Virus record (IMG/VR): IMGVR_UViG_3300025771_000165
Coordinates: 1 to 25,689 of that record
Strand: one strand, 5' to 3'
DNA length: 25,689 bases
From: a virus
Shown: piece by piece, positions 7,248-13,121 of the stretch
Layout of the letters: each line of letters opens with the position of its first letter
Numbering within the stretch: position 1 is the stretch's first letter
Made by a program: the position numbers and the translations under genes
Notes under the pieces: model-generated
Database searches by the model: none
Told to the model about the DNA's origin: nothing
What the model saw: the letters and a program-made list of their open reading frames with translations, nothing else

Positions 7248-7798
7248 CGCACAAACTTTTGGAGGCCAGCAATCTGTCCAGCAGTCAGCGAGTCTTCGTA
7301 CTTGTCCATGATAGACTGGAAAGCTTTCTTCTTGTCGGTCTGCGACTTGATGTAAGCAACAGCCTTGTCCATGATGTTTACAGGTGGTTCGGTGTCGAAC
7401 TTCTCTTGTACCTGCTTGACCTTCTTGGACGTCGTGCTTTCTTGCTTGGCGATTGCGTCATTGACTTCATTAGCTGACGCAATAGAAGTGTCGATTCCGA
7501 TTCCAAGCATAGCAAGGGCTCGTCCAACAGCTGAGGTTTCGCAGTTCTCAACGTAGCTGGTCTTGTTGATGTTAGATGCACCTTGCACTTCGTGTGCATG
7601 TCCAGTGGCAATAACACGTCCAGTAGCATCTGCGATGGTTGTCTTACATACGCAATCCTCTGGGGTAAGGACGGTGAACTCGGACATGATCGTCCAATCC
7701 TTGTATCGGTCTTCTTGACGAAAGAACTTGATACGCTCGTTGACTTCGACGTACTGCTTACCACGGATGTTGGTTGTTTTGAATTTGTAATTAGACAT
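7244..7798 (-). CDS. Single-strand annealing recombinase, Rad52/Sak-like
   Basis: A 184-residue protein. Residues about 15-110 look like the beta-beta-alpha core of phage annealing proteins: YVEVNERIKFFR, then a strand pair around DCVCKTTIADATGRVIATG, then NCETSAVGRALAMLGIGID at 85-103, which resembles the ETSAVGRAL helix of Sak/DUF1071-type proteins. The C-terminal third is lysine-rich. These proteins coat ssDNA and anneal complementary strands. The RecE-like exonuclease nearby completes a Red-type two-component system. The exact subfamily cannot be fixed without a profile search. Confidence 0.7.
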   Translation of the reverse strand: MSNYKFKTTNIRGKQYVEVNERIKFFRQEDRYKDWTIMSEFTVLTPEDCVCKTTIADATGRVIATGHAHEVQGASNINKTSYVENCETSAVGRALAMLGIGIDTSIASANEVNDAIAKQESTTSKKVKQVQEKFDTEPPVNIMDKAVAYIKSQTDKKKAFQSIMDKYEDSLTAGQIAGLQKFVR

Positions 7799-8183
7799 TT
7801 GTAATCTGTTTTGATTGAATTGTTTCTTCTAGTTTTCGTTGCATGCTTTGTAGTCGGGCGATGCTTGCCTTCACAGAATGAAGCTTGGATTGCCAAGCCT
7901 TGTACTTCAACGTCTCTCCACACAGTCGCACAGCAGCTATGTAGTTTTTCTCATAGCCAGGCCATGTAGCCATGTTAGCGTCGTGCTTCCTGGTGTGGTG
8001 AACCACAGTGCTGTGGTCAGAGTCGAAAAGTTTTGCTATTGATGTCGTCGTCAGGTCGTTCTGACGCATGGCGGTCATCATCGCCGCTCTTGCTTTTACT
8101 TGTTCTTGCTTTCTTGATTTATCACGTTTGATTCCAAGTACATGGTAGTACTCTTTCAGTATTTGTCTTCCTTCTTCGTACAT
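7791..8183 (-). CDS. DnaA domain IV-like DNA-binding protein
   Basis: A 130-residue protein whose centre (residues about 30-67) has the layout of the DnaA C-terminal helix-turn-helix, ending TSIAKLFDSDHSTVVHHTRK. The DHSTV at 56-60 is the DnaA signature that contacts DnaA boxes. The ATPase domains of DnaA are absent. The C-terminal third looks like a coiled coil (LHSVKASIARLQSMQRKLEE). It may mark the phage origin or compete with host DnaA; both are inference. A good promoter (8185-8216) lies so close that the predicted RNA start falls at or inside the annotated ATG. A downstream Met (35 or 36, within ARAAMMTAM) is therefore an alternative start, though it would trim the edge of the domain. 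Confidence 0.8.
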   Translation of the reverse strand: MYEEGRQILKEYYHVLGIKRDKSRKQEQVKARAAMMTAMRQNDLTTTSIAKLFDSDHSTVVHHTRKHDANMATWPGYEKNYIAAVRLCGETLKYKAWQSKLHSVKASIARLQSMQRKLEETIQSKQITNV

Positions 8184-8184
8184 T

Positions 8185-8216
8185 CAAATATAGGTTTTAA
8201 GTGTTAATAATCCAAA
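8185..8216 (-). promoter_or_regulatory. Strong Bacteroidota-type promoter for the DnaA-like gene
   Basis: Read leftward: TTTG (8216-8213), exactly 20 bp, then TATATTTG (8192-8185). Both boxes are perfect. The last G of the -7 box is only one base from the annotated ATG. Confidence 0.8.
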
Positions 8217-8219
8217 TAA

Positions 8220-8312
8220 GAGAGGGACTTTGTTTCTCAGAGTTCTCTAACAAACTCGTTACGGGATCTCCCCGCACACCATGCGCCCCTCTCCCTGTCA
8301 GCGTTCTGACAG
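8220..8312 (-). other. Multi-branched RNA-like structure after the 104-aa gene
   Basis: A 7-bp closing helix (8220-8226 with 8287-8293, GAGAGGG/CCCTCTC) encloses three hairpins: GAGTT/AACTC (8240-8244 with 8253-8257), CGGG/CCCG (8262-8265 with 8271-8274) and a 5-bp stem at 8274-8278 with 8282-8286. The last one pairs fully only in leftward RNA, through a G-U. Next to it a perfect 7-bp hairpin (8295-8301 with 8306-8312) covers the stop codon of the upstream gene. The stretch sits between that stop and the DnaA-gene promoter, so it could be a 3' RNA structure or part of an origin. Confidence 0.45.
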
Positions 8313-8612
8313 TGCTTCGTTGTATGAGGTTAGAATCTCATAGAACTTGACGTAGTAGTACATTGACTGCGACACATTGCACAGTCCGTCAGCTAGTTTG
8401 TCCATGCTGATACCCTCTTTGATGACGTCATCGGCTAGTTCTCTTGCTACGTCGGGGAACTGAGCGAGGTATTGCGACACGTCGGTGTCAAGCCATACAT
8501 CAATGTCTGCATCGAGGATGTCATCCATGGCGTACATGGCGGCCAGTCGCTCTGGCTCATTAGCTTCTTGTGCTTTTTCTTGAATCAATTGAATTGCGTT
8601 TTCGTTTGTCAT
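8298..8612 (-). CDS. Hypothetical acidic protein, 104 aa
   Basis: No family recognised. Mostly helical and acidic (AMYAMDDILDADIDVWLDTD; DVARELADDVIKEGIS). I take the ATG at 8612 (MTNENAIQLIQEKA). The longer frame to 8711 would translate through the structured element at 8650-8722 and has no support. The stop codon lies inside a perfect 7-bp hairpin. Confidence 0.6.
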   Translation of the reverse strand: MTNENAIQLIQEKAQEANEPERLAAMYAMDDILDADIDVWLDTDVSQYLAQFPDVARELADDVIKEGISMDKLADGLCNVSQSMYYYVKFYEILTSYNEALSER

Positions 8613-8649
8613 ATATCTGTATGTAATTTGTTTCTTGTTTTTGCTAAGC

Positions 8650-8722
8650 AAAGAAGCGCGGCTATATAGATGATCGTCGGTAGGCACCCTGCAAGCTAGG
8701 TGTCTCATCACCGCGCCTCTTT
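8650..8722 (-). ncRNA. Candidate structured RNA element (leader of the 104-aa gene)
   Basis: Read leftward, the ends form a continuous 12-bp helix, AAAGAGGCGCGG with CCGCGCTTCTTT, including one G-U pair that would be an A-C mismatch on the other strand. Inside are a 5-bp helix (8669-8673 with 8705-8709) and a directly adjoining 6-bp hairpin (8683-8688 with 8699-8704, 10-nt loop). The asymmetric single-stranded parts (9 nt and 7 nt on one side) resemble riboswitch or regulatory RNA architecture. It ends 37 nt before the ATG at 8612. I cannot match it to a named RNA class. Confidence 0.5.
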
Positions 8723-8769
8723 ACTCACCAAAAGGTTGGCCTGTCTTTCCAAGCTGTCAGTCTTTAACA

Positions 8770-8916
8770 CCCATGGCCGCATGATGGGGGCTTACGTATG
8801 ACGCGCGGCTTTGCCCTAACTGTGTGTAAAATCTTCACAAAAACACACAGCGTTTGAAATTCGGGTGGGTGCTCGGTAACTCCTCCGACAAGAGCTGAGG
8901 TTCCGATGCGTCATAC
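8770..8916. repeat. Nested inverted repeats, possible origin or RNA
   Basis: A perfect 9-bp inverted repeat (GTATGACGC 8796-8804, GCGTCATAC 8908-8916) brackets a perfect 8-bp hairpin (CTGTGTGT 8820-8827, ACACACAG 8843-8850) and a weaker TCGG/CCGA stem. Just outside lies CCCAT/ATGGG (8770-8774 with 8784-8788). The long-range arms suggest one folded unit of about 120 nt. Confidence 0.45.
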
Positions 8917-8928
8917 ACCCCTGATGCG

Positions 8929-9315
8929 TTAGAATGGAGGGGAATCAACGGGGTCTTCTTCCTCCTGGCATTCATGATTTCCAGTCAAGACGAAGATGCT
9001 GCGGTCATCAGTCACAAGGACGTCGAACTTCTCATCGTTCATGATGTTGCTGTACCTGTCCGTCCAGTTGGGGTTGTGGCGTGGGTTGAAGCGTACATAG
9101 AAGTCGTTCTCGCATGGCTTGATGAGGTCAGCTTGACCTAGCACTTGCAATTCGTCACACTCCACCCAAGCACACACAGTTTTGCATGCACCTTCATGGA
9201 TTTTCTTTGATGTACCGAGCTGCACCTTGAGCTTGGCGTTGAACATAGCAAGCTGTCGTTGCTCTGGTCGGTAGTACTCGACTGTACCGTCAGGGCATTT
9301 TACCTGCCACTTCAT
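8929..9315 (-). CDS. Hypothetical protein with an SSB-like C-terminal tip, 128 aa
   Basis: No family named. It begins MKWQVKCPDGTVEYYRPEQR and ends EEEDPVDSPPF, an acidic tail closing in Pro-Pro-Phe that resembles the SSB partner-binding tip. Four cysteines occur between residues about 40 and 70. I choose the ATG at 9315: it overlaps the upstream stop as ATGA and is preceded by GAGGAG. A longer frame to 9357 exists but would overlap the upstream small gene. It may bind ssDNA or mimic the SSB tip to recruit host proteins. Confidence 0.7.
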   Translation of the reverse strand: MKWQVKCPDGTVEYYRPEQRQLAMFNAKLKVQLGTSKKIHEGACKTVCAWVECDELQVLGQADLIKPCENDFYVRFNPRHNPNWTDRYSNIMNDEKFDVLVTDDRSIFVLTGNHECQEEEDPVDSPPF

Positions 9316-9464
9316 GAAGTTGTCTCCTCGTCCGAGGTGGAATCTAATTTTGTACATGAGAGTTTTGATTGGTAGTTAATTTTTACTTGGTGGTATACGT
9401 GTTGCATCCACTCGTTGAAGTCCTTCGCGGGATCTTCGTTCGCGCTTGACCGTATGCATATCAT
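9312..9464 (-). CDS. Small protein, 50 aa, coupled at both ends
   Basis: The frame begins MICIRSSANEDPAKDFNEWM and ends STSDEETTS. Its ATG overlaps the TGA of the upstream gene (ATGA at 9464-9461) and its TGA overlaps the next ATG (ATGA at 9315-9312). Perfect coupling on both sides is strong evidence that it is translated. No family recognised. Confidence 0.7.
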   Translation of the reverse strand: MICIRSSANEDPAKDFNEWMQHVYHQVKINYQSKLSCTKLDSTSDEETTS

Positions 9465-10021
9465 AGCAGAGATTCGAGGTACTTGATTCGTTTTTGCTCG
9501 TTCTTTATTTCGGTTCTTAATCGCGTCATCTCTGAATCGAAGTAAACCTTGAAGGTGCTTGGCTCTTCACACCGTTTGTTTAATTCCCATCGCTTCTTGT
9601 ATTCCTTGAAGCTTTCATTTTCTTTACGCTCATCATACGCTAGACTTTCAAGGCATTCCTCTTCGTATTCCTTGGTTTTTTCTACCATCGCTTCATGAAA
9701 CAGCTTTTTGATTATGTTCCAATCTAATTCCTGTCCAGGGAACAGAGTATCCAAGTCTTCCATCTCGAAGTAGTAAAGCTCATTGGATATTTGCTTAAGG
9801 AAATCAGCGGACGTTACAATTGGTTCGTTTACAACAATCATTTCTGCTGGTGTGCATTCCATTGTGCCTTCGGCTAGATTTTCTATCAGTCTGTCCATAA
9901 ATGTCTTCAGCTTCATCTGCTCTGCAACTTCTTCATTCCTGCATGATTTAATTTCTTCCTTCATAGCTTCAGACCACTCCACCATAGGGGTGTGGATGAA
10001 TGTTTCTGTTTTTCCGTTCAT
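9461..10021 (-). CDS. Hypothetical coiled-coil protein, 186 aa
   Basis: No family recognised. Strongly charged and helical throughout. The C-terminal segment (MTRLRTEIKNEQKRIKYLES) has heptad-like leucines and isoleucines typical of a coiled coil. I use the ATG at 10021 (MNGKTETFIHTPMVEWSE), 12 nt beyond the stop of the HTH gene. The longer frame starts at a TTG inside that gene and is unlikely. Confidence 0.65.
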   Translation of the reverse strand: MNGKTETFIHTPMVEWSEAMKEEIKSCRNEEVAEQMKLKTFMDRLIENLAEGTMECTPAEMIVVNEPIVTSADFLKQISNELYYFEMEDLDTLFPGQELDWNIIKKLFHEAMVEKTKEYEEECLESLAYDERKENESFKEYKKRWELNKRCEEPSTFKVYFDSEMTRLRTEIKNEQKRIKYLESLL

Positions 10022-10032
10022 GATGCAATCGT

Positions 10033-10440
10033 TTAAACTTTTTCTTTTACAATTTCCAAAGCCCCCCAAAACAAGCTGAACTTTGATTTAATGCCTGAGC
10101 TTTTGGGCTTTACTTGTTTTGCGATGGCGGGCTTAACTTCCTTCGTTGAAGTCTTGGTGCTTCGCTTAGTATTATTGATGATGCGGCTGACAGACGACAG
10201 GCTAACACCCGTTATTCTCTCGATTTCCCTGTGTGTGACGCCTTGCTTTTTGAGTTTAATCACTTTGTTTTTCTGTGCTTGAGTAAGCTTTCTGGTGTTG
10301 TTTGGCATGTCGTTTATTTTTAAAATTGATTTCACTTTTGATTCGGATAAAGAGTAAAGCTCTGCTATTTCGGTGATCGTGTTACCACGCTCATGAAGCC
10401 GTCGCATAGCTACCTCTGGGGTTACTTTTTTACTTTCCAT
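10033..10440 (-). CDS. DNA-binding protein with two helix-turn-helix motifs
   Basis: A 135-residue protein. The first HTH is at residues 21-40 (TITEIAELYSLSESKVKSIL), the second at 69-89 (THREIERITGVSLSSVSRII), like the resolvase/Hin-type HTH. Each is preceded by a short helix (AMRRLHERGN; QKNKVIKLKKQG), so the protein looks like an internal duplication of one small DNA-binding domain. The lysine-rich linker after residue 92 may add DNA contacts. A transcription regulator or origin/terminase-site binder are the main options. No catalytic recombinase domain is present. Confidence 0.75.
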   Translation of the reverse strand: MESKKVTPEVAMRRLHERGNTITEIAELYSLSESKVKSILKINDMPNNTRKLTQAQKNKVIKLKKQGVTHREIERITGVSLSSVSRIINNTKRSTKTSTKEVKPAIAKQVKPKSSGIKSKFSLFWGALEIVKEKV

Positions 10441-10441
10441 G

Positions 10442-10594
10442 TTATTTCATTTCATCGAACACAACCATGCTGTCCTCTTCGGACGGTGTGTTGCGTACAA
10501 TAGTCTGTGCTTGTTCTCGTGTGAGTCCATCCATAAGGACTTTGGGTCGCTTGTTCCAGTCGCGGAAGATGCGGTATACTGCGTAGTTAGTCAT
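10442..10594 (-). CDS. Small protein, 50 aa
   Basis: The frame begins MTNYAVYRIFRDWNKRPKVL and continues MDGLTREQAQTIVRNTPSEE. Short phage proteins of this look (a YxVYR strand, then a GLTREEA helix) are widespread but unnamed. Its ATG overlaps the stop of the upstream gene by 8 nt, and it ends one base before the HTH gene's ATG (10440). Confidence 0.7.
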   Translation of the reverse strand: MTNYAVYRIFRDWNKRPKVLMDGLTREQAQTIVRNTPSEEDSMVVFDEMK

Positions 10595-10730
10595 TTGCTT
10601 TAGTGTTTTGTTTTTCTTGAATTCGTTTTAACCTCCGTCTTTTTTGTCTTGCAGATTCAAAGCGCTCCTTGGTTACCCCAAGGTGTATCGCTGCGAGATG
10701 TGTTGTAACGCCTGCTCGTTTACTATTCAT
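10587..10730 (-). CDS. Small basic protein, 47 aa
   Basis: The frame begins MNSKRAGVTTHLAAIHLGVT and ends RRRLKRIQEKQNTKAND. The ATG at 10730 overlaps the upstream TAG (ATGAATAG), which is why I prefer it to the longer frame starting at 10796. HLAAIHLGVTKERF could be part of a small helix-turn-helix, but it is too short to be certain. Confidence 0.55.
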   Translation of the reverse strand: MNSKRAGVTTHLAAIHLGVTKERFESARQKRRRLKRIQEKQNTKAND

Positions 10731-10935
10731 TGATGTCAGGGTTTTGCTCGATGAAAGCATCGAAGATGATACGTGCCTTGCCTCTTGCATAGGCATCTTG
10801 TTGTGAGAGAGTACCAGCCGTCTGCGGTGTAGGCAGGTCGTCGATACGGAAGTTGTCAGTTACGTAGCCCGATGCGCCTGTCTTGATGCAGAAGGCAATG
10901 TTGCGGATATGCTCCTCTTTGCGTTGTGTTGTCAT
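10723..10935 (-). CDS. Hypothetical protein, 70 aa
   Basis: The frame reads MTTQRKEEHIRNIAFCIKTG near its start and ends DAFIEQNPDINE. No family recognised. The ATG is 3 nt beyond the stop of the preceding small gene, and the end overlaps the next gene's start. Confidence 0.65.
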   Translation of the reverse strand: MTTQRKEEHIRNIAFCIKTGASGYVTDNFRIDDLPTPQTAGTLSQQDAYARGKARIIFDAFIEQNPDINE

Positions 10936-10938
10936 GAT

Positions 10939-11094
10939 TTAGAAATTTTTGTGCAGGTAGCCTGAAAGCATTAGCTGCTGGTTTACGTCTGATGTTGGTG
11001 TCTTGAGGATTTTACGTACACCCTCGTCCTCGGATGCAATCACGGGATCGATATTGTACTCCTCACACAGGAAGATGAAGTCGTTTACTTTCAT
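10939..11094 (-). CDS. Small protein, 51 aa
   Basis: The frame begins MKVNDFIFLCEEYNIDPVIA and ends QLMLSGYLHKNF. It starts 2 nt beyond the stop of the 166-aa gene and ends 3 nt before the next ATG, so it fills the gap exactly. The DFIFLCEEYNIDPVIA stretch is a typical amphipathic helix. No family recognised. Confidence 0.65.
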   Translation of the reverse strand: MKVNDFIFLCEEYNIDPVIASEDEGVRKILKTPTSDVNQQLMLSGYLHKNF

Positions 11095-11096
11095 GA

Positions 11097-11597
11097 TTAA
11101 TCTATAAGCTTAGGCAGTTTGAAGTAGTAGATGCAGATGTCGTCGGCATCGAACATAGCGGCACCTCCGTACCATAGGTCGTTGACAAACTCGTGGAATA
11201 CCTCGACGTCGAAGGTGTCAGCAACAGCCTCTTGTCGTTCGCACAAGTCCTTGATGACAGCCATGTCAGTCGGTAGGTAGTCACCATCGTATGGGGCTTC
11301 GCAATTCATTTGGTCCCACACGAGGTACTCTCGGACGTCTTTGTTCTCAGGCCACGTAGGTTTGAGTTCAATGATTTTGACAATCTCGTGTTCGCTGTTG
11401 TCATCATCAATGATAATAATGTCCTGCATACCGTCTGTGCTGCTTACGATTTCTTCATGGTCGGTTTCCATAAGACGTGCAAGGGACTTCTGTTTGGCAT
11501 CCATAGCCTTGTCCAGGTCGTTGAACCATCGGACTGTGGTGTCGGAGTAACCTTCGGCTAGTCCACATACACCGTGTAATAATGCATAGTATTTCAT
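11097..11597 (-). CDS. Hypothetical acidic protein, 166 aa; first gene of a promoter-led segment
   Basis: No family recognised. Begins MKYYALLHGVCGLAEGYSDT; strongly acidic in the middle (IIIIDDDNSEHEIVKIIELK). It is the first gene after the promoter at 11622-11653, with a leader of about 20 nt ending AACTCTAACAC before the ATG. The same leader ending occurs before the gene at 13101. Confidence 0.7.
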   Translation of the reverse strand: MKYYALLHGVCGLAEGYSDTTVRWFNDLDKAMDAKQKSLARLMETDHEEIVSSTDGMQDIIIIDDDNSEHEIVKIIELKPTWPENKDVREYLVWDQMNCEAPYDGDYLPTDMAVIKDLCERQEAVADTFDVEVFHEFVNDLWYGGAAMFDADDICIYYFKLPKLID

Positions 11598-11621
11598 GTG
11601 TTAGAGTTTTGAATTGTTCGA

Positions 11622-11653
11622 CAAAGATACGATGAGGAATCCGTTATTCCAAA
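11622..11653 (-). promoter_or_regulatory. Promoter copy 1 of 3 inside the small-gene operon
   Basis: Read leftward: TTTG (11653-11650), 20 bp, TATCTTTG (11629-11622). The upstream box is part of a longer conserved block, AAAATAAATTTGGAA, shared with the promoters at 13608 and 15205. The AAAATAA also forms the last codons of the preceding gene. Confidence 0.85.
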
Positions 11654-11654
11654 T

Positions 11655-12056
11655 TTATTTTGTAACTAACTGATTATCAATCTTTAAGATGATGTGGTCA
11701 ATGTAGTCATCAATCAAGCTAGACAGCCCGTAATCCTTGTCGTACTGTACGTACTCTATGATCTTGCGCTTGAGCCTGTCTACATCCAGTCCTGTGTAGT
11801 CGCATAGTTCTTCGAAGAATTCATCCCACCACCGCTCGACTTCGTACAGCGTATACCATTCTCCGTCGTCATCCACCTCCATGCTTTCGTTCACGATGTT
11901 ACCTGCGCCGTTGTTGAAGACGTCGTGGTTGATGCGAGCGATAGCACGGAGTGCGTTACCTGCATCGGTGTCCGCCCGCCCGCTTTCGGGTACGAGGGCT
12001 TTCCAATATTTGTCAAACAGGTCTTGATATTGACCTTCTCCGTTCCAGTATTTCAT
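11655..12056 (-). CDS. Hypothetical protein, 133 aa
   Basis: Begins MKYWNGEGQYQDLFDKYWKA and continues LVPESGRADTDAGNALRAIA. Proteins with this PxSGxAxTxxGxxLRAxxR stretch followed by a Tyr/Asn-Asn-Gly segment recur in unrelated phages, but I know of no assigned function. Acidic with several Trp/Tyr (EWYTLYEVERWWDEFFEEL). The last codons (NQLVTK) run into the promoter for the next gene, and the same codon-promoter junction recurs at 13641. Confidence 0.7.
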   Translation of the reverse strand: MKYWNGEGQYQDLFDKYWKALVPESGRADTDAGNALRAIARINHDVFNNGAGNIVNESMEVDDDGEWYTLYEVERWWDEFFEELCDYTGLDVDRLKRKIIEYVQYDKDYGLSSLIDDYIDHIILKIDNQLVTK

Positions 12057-12310
12057 TGTTCTTCAGCTTTTAGTTGTCCTTCTTCAATCATGTATACGAT
12101 GGTGTCCCCAATCGCTTCGTCGATGGTTTCCATCAATCGATAGTTGTCTTGAAACGCAGCAATGAGTATGCGCTCCACGTCCTCCTTCGAGGTGGTGGTT
12201 GCCCTGCCGAATCGTTCGAGTACATTCCGCACGTCATCCATACCCCACATGAGTTCGCTCCCTGCATAGAAGCCGTCTTCGTTAATCAGTTTTTTATTCT
12301 TGTCCAGCAT
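12053..12310 (-). CDS. Hypothetical protein, 85 aa
   Basis: No family recognised. Begins MLDKNKKLINEDGFYAGSEL. The end overlaps the next ATG as ATGA (12056-12053), and the start overlaps the upstream gene by 17 nt. Confidence 0.65.
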   Translation of the reverse strand: MLDKNKKLINEDGFYAGSELMWGMDDVRNVLERFGRATTTSKEDVERILIAAFQDNYRLMETIDEAIGDTIVYMIEEGQLKAEEQ

Positions 12311-12620
12311 CGTCTTGTTCTTTTAGTCGTCCGATAAGTTCTGAGTGGATGGCGTTGATAGCATCGGCTACCTTCTGCTTGCCACCCTTGAGTCCGAAGT
12401 ATGCCTTCACATCTCCAATCTTCCACCCACGGTGGGGTTTGAGTCCATGTAGGTACAGGTTCACATCACGCTTGGTTACCATCAGGTTGTACAAGCATCG
12501 GGGTACGGTGTTACCTTGGATTTGCATCGTCGGTGCATCTTCGTCGTGGAGTTCCTGCCAGAACTGGGCAGAACTGTCTACCTTCTGCATGAAGGCTTGG
12601 GCTTCTTTGTCTGTCATCAT
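12294..12620 (-). CDS. Hypothetical protein, 108 aa
   Basis: No family recognised. The centre (RDVNLYLHGLKPHRGWKIGD, then VKAYFGLKGGKQKVADAINA) is basic and could form a small nucleic-acid-binding fold, but this is a guess. It begins with two Met codons. The start overlaps the upstream gene (ATGA). Confidence 0.65.
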   Translation of the reverse strand: MMTDKEAQAFMQKVDSSAQFWQELHDEDAPTMQIQGNTVPRCLYNLMVTKRDVNLYLHGLKPHRGWKIGDVKAYFGLKGGKQKVADAINAIHSELIGRLKEQDDAGQE

Positions 12621-12799
12621 CGTTCGTCAATTATTTCGTTTACTTCTTGTACAATAAAGGCTTCGAGTCGGTCAACCAACTCCTCCACCTCCTGGGGTGC
12701 GAGTATGCCAGTACGTGTGGATAGGGTAGTCATCAACTCCTTGTACGCACCAGTATCATTGAATGCGTTACTGATTTCGAGTGTGAGTTCTTCGTTCAT
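12617..12799 (-). CDS. Small acidic protein, 60 aa
   Basis: Begins MNEELTLEISNAFNDTGAYK; two helices are likely, the second being PQEVEELVDRLEAFIVQEVN. ATGA overlaps occur at both ends (12799-12796 and 12620-12617). No family recognised. Confidence 0.65.
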   Translation of the reverse strand: MNEELTLEISNAFNDTGAYKELMTTLSTRTGILAPQEVEELVDRLEAFIVQEVNEIIDER

Positions 12800-12951
12800 A
12801 GTCGGGGTAAAAAGTGTTCGTCATTAGCCAAGATTCCTGCAATGTCATGCACGAGATCGATGGCACGGATGTTTGTGTCAGTGTCGTTCGCTGTGTTTGC
12901 CACGCGGTCTGCCCACTGACGGAGCAGTTCAAATTGTTCGTATGTCATCAT
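12796..12951 (-). CDS. Small protein, 51 aa
   Basis: Frame MMTYEQFELLRQWADRVANT, then DTNIRAIDLVHDIAGILAND. The stop overlaps the next ATG (ATGA at 12799-12796) and the start is 3 nt beyond the preceding stop. Helical and neutral. No family recognised. Confidence 0.65.
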   Translation of the reverse strand: MMTYEQFELLRQWADRVANTANDTDTNIRAIDLVHDIAGILANDEHFLPRL

Positions 12952-12954
12952 TCG

Positions 12955-13101
12955 TTAGAGTTTTTCAGAGTTCTCCCAGTCACGCAGGATGGTGAGCGGT
13001 ACGTGGTAGTAGTCACCAGTCACAGGGTCTTTCCACGTTTCCATTTCACCTGCATAGGTCTCCTCGACGTATTCGAGGCGGTCAATAATTGCTTTGTCCA
13101 T
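12955..13101 (-). CDS. Small protein, 48 aa
   Basis: Frame MDKAIIDRLEYVEETYAGEM, then ETWKDPVTGDYYHVPLTILR. The leader is TTCTAACAC-ATG, nearly the same as that of the gene at 11597. The tRNA-like element ends 20 nt upstream, so cutting at its 3' end would release this mRNA with a short leader. Confidence 0.65.
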   Translation of the reverse strand: MDKAIIDRLEYVEETYAGEMETWKDPVTGDYYHVPLTILRDWENSEKL

Positions 13102-13121
13102 GTGTTAGAATTTTGAGTTAG

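Larger units (their letters stand above)
8613..8928. other. 316-bp gene-free stretch rich in secondary structure
   Basis: No convincing ORF on either strand. It contains the hairpin element at 8650-8722 and the inverted-repeat region at 8770-8916, listed separately. It lies between a hypothetical gene and the SSB-tip gene in the replication block, close to the DnaA-like gene. Candidate roles are a structured leader, a small RNA or the replication origin. I found no perfect DnaA box (TTATCCACA). Confidence 0.5.

Noticed and set aside
8220-8293. tRNA in the structured stretch after the 104-aa gene
   Set aside because: The size and closing stem are tRNA-like, but there is no T loop (TTCRANT) and no anticodon arm on either strand.
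8613-8711. N-terminal extension MMRHLACRVPTDDHLYSRAS of the 104-aa protein
   Set aside because: It would translate through the paired element at 8650-8722. The ATG at 8612 gives a clean helical start.
8650-8722. Hammerhead ribozyme
   Set aside because: GATGAG is present, but the CUGAUGA core and the required GAAA are not.
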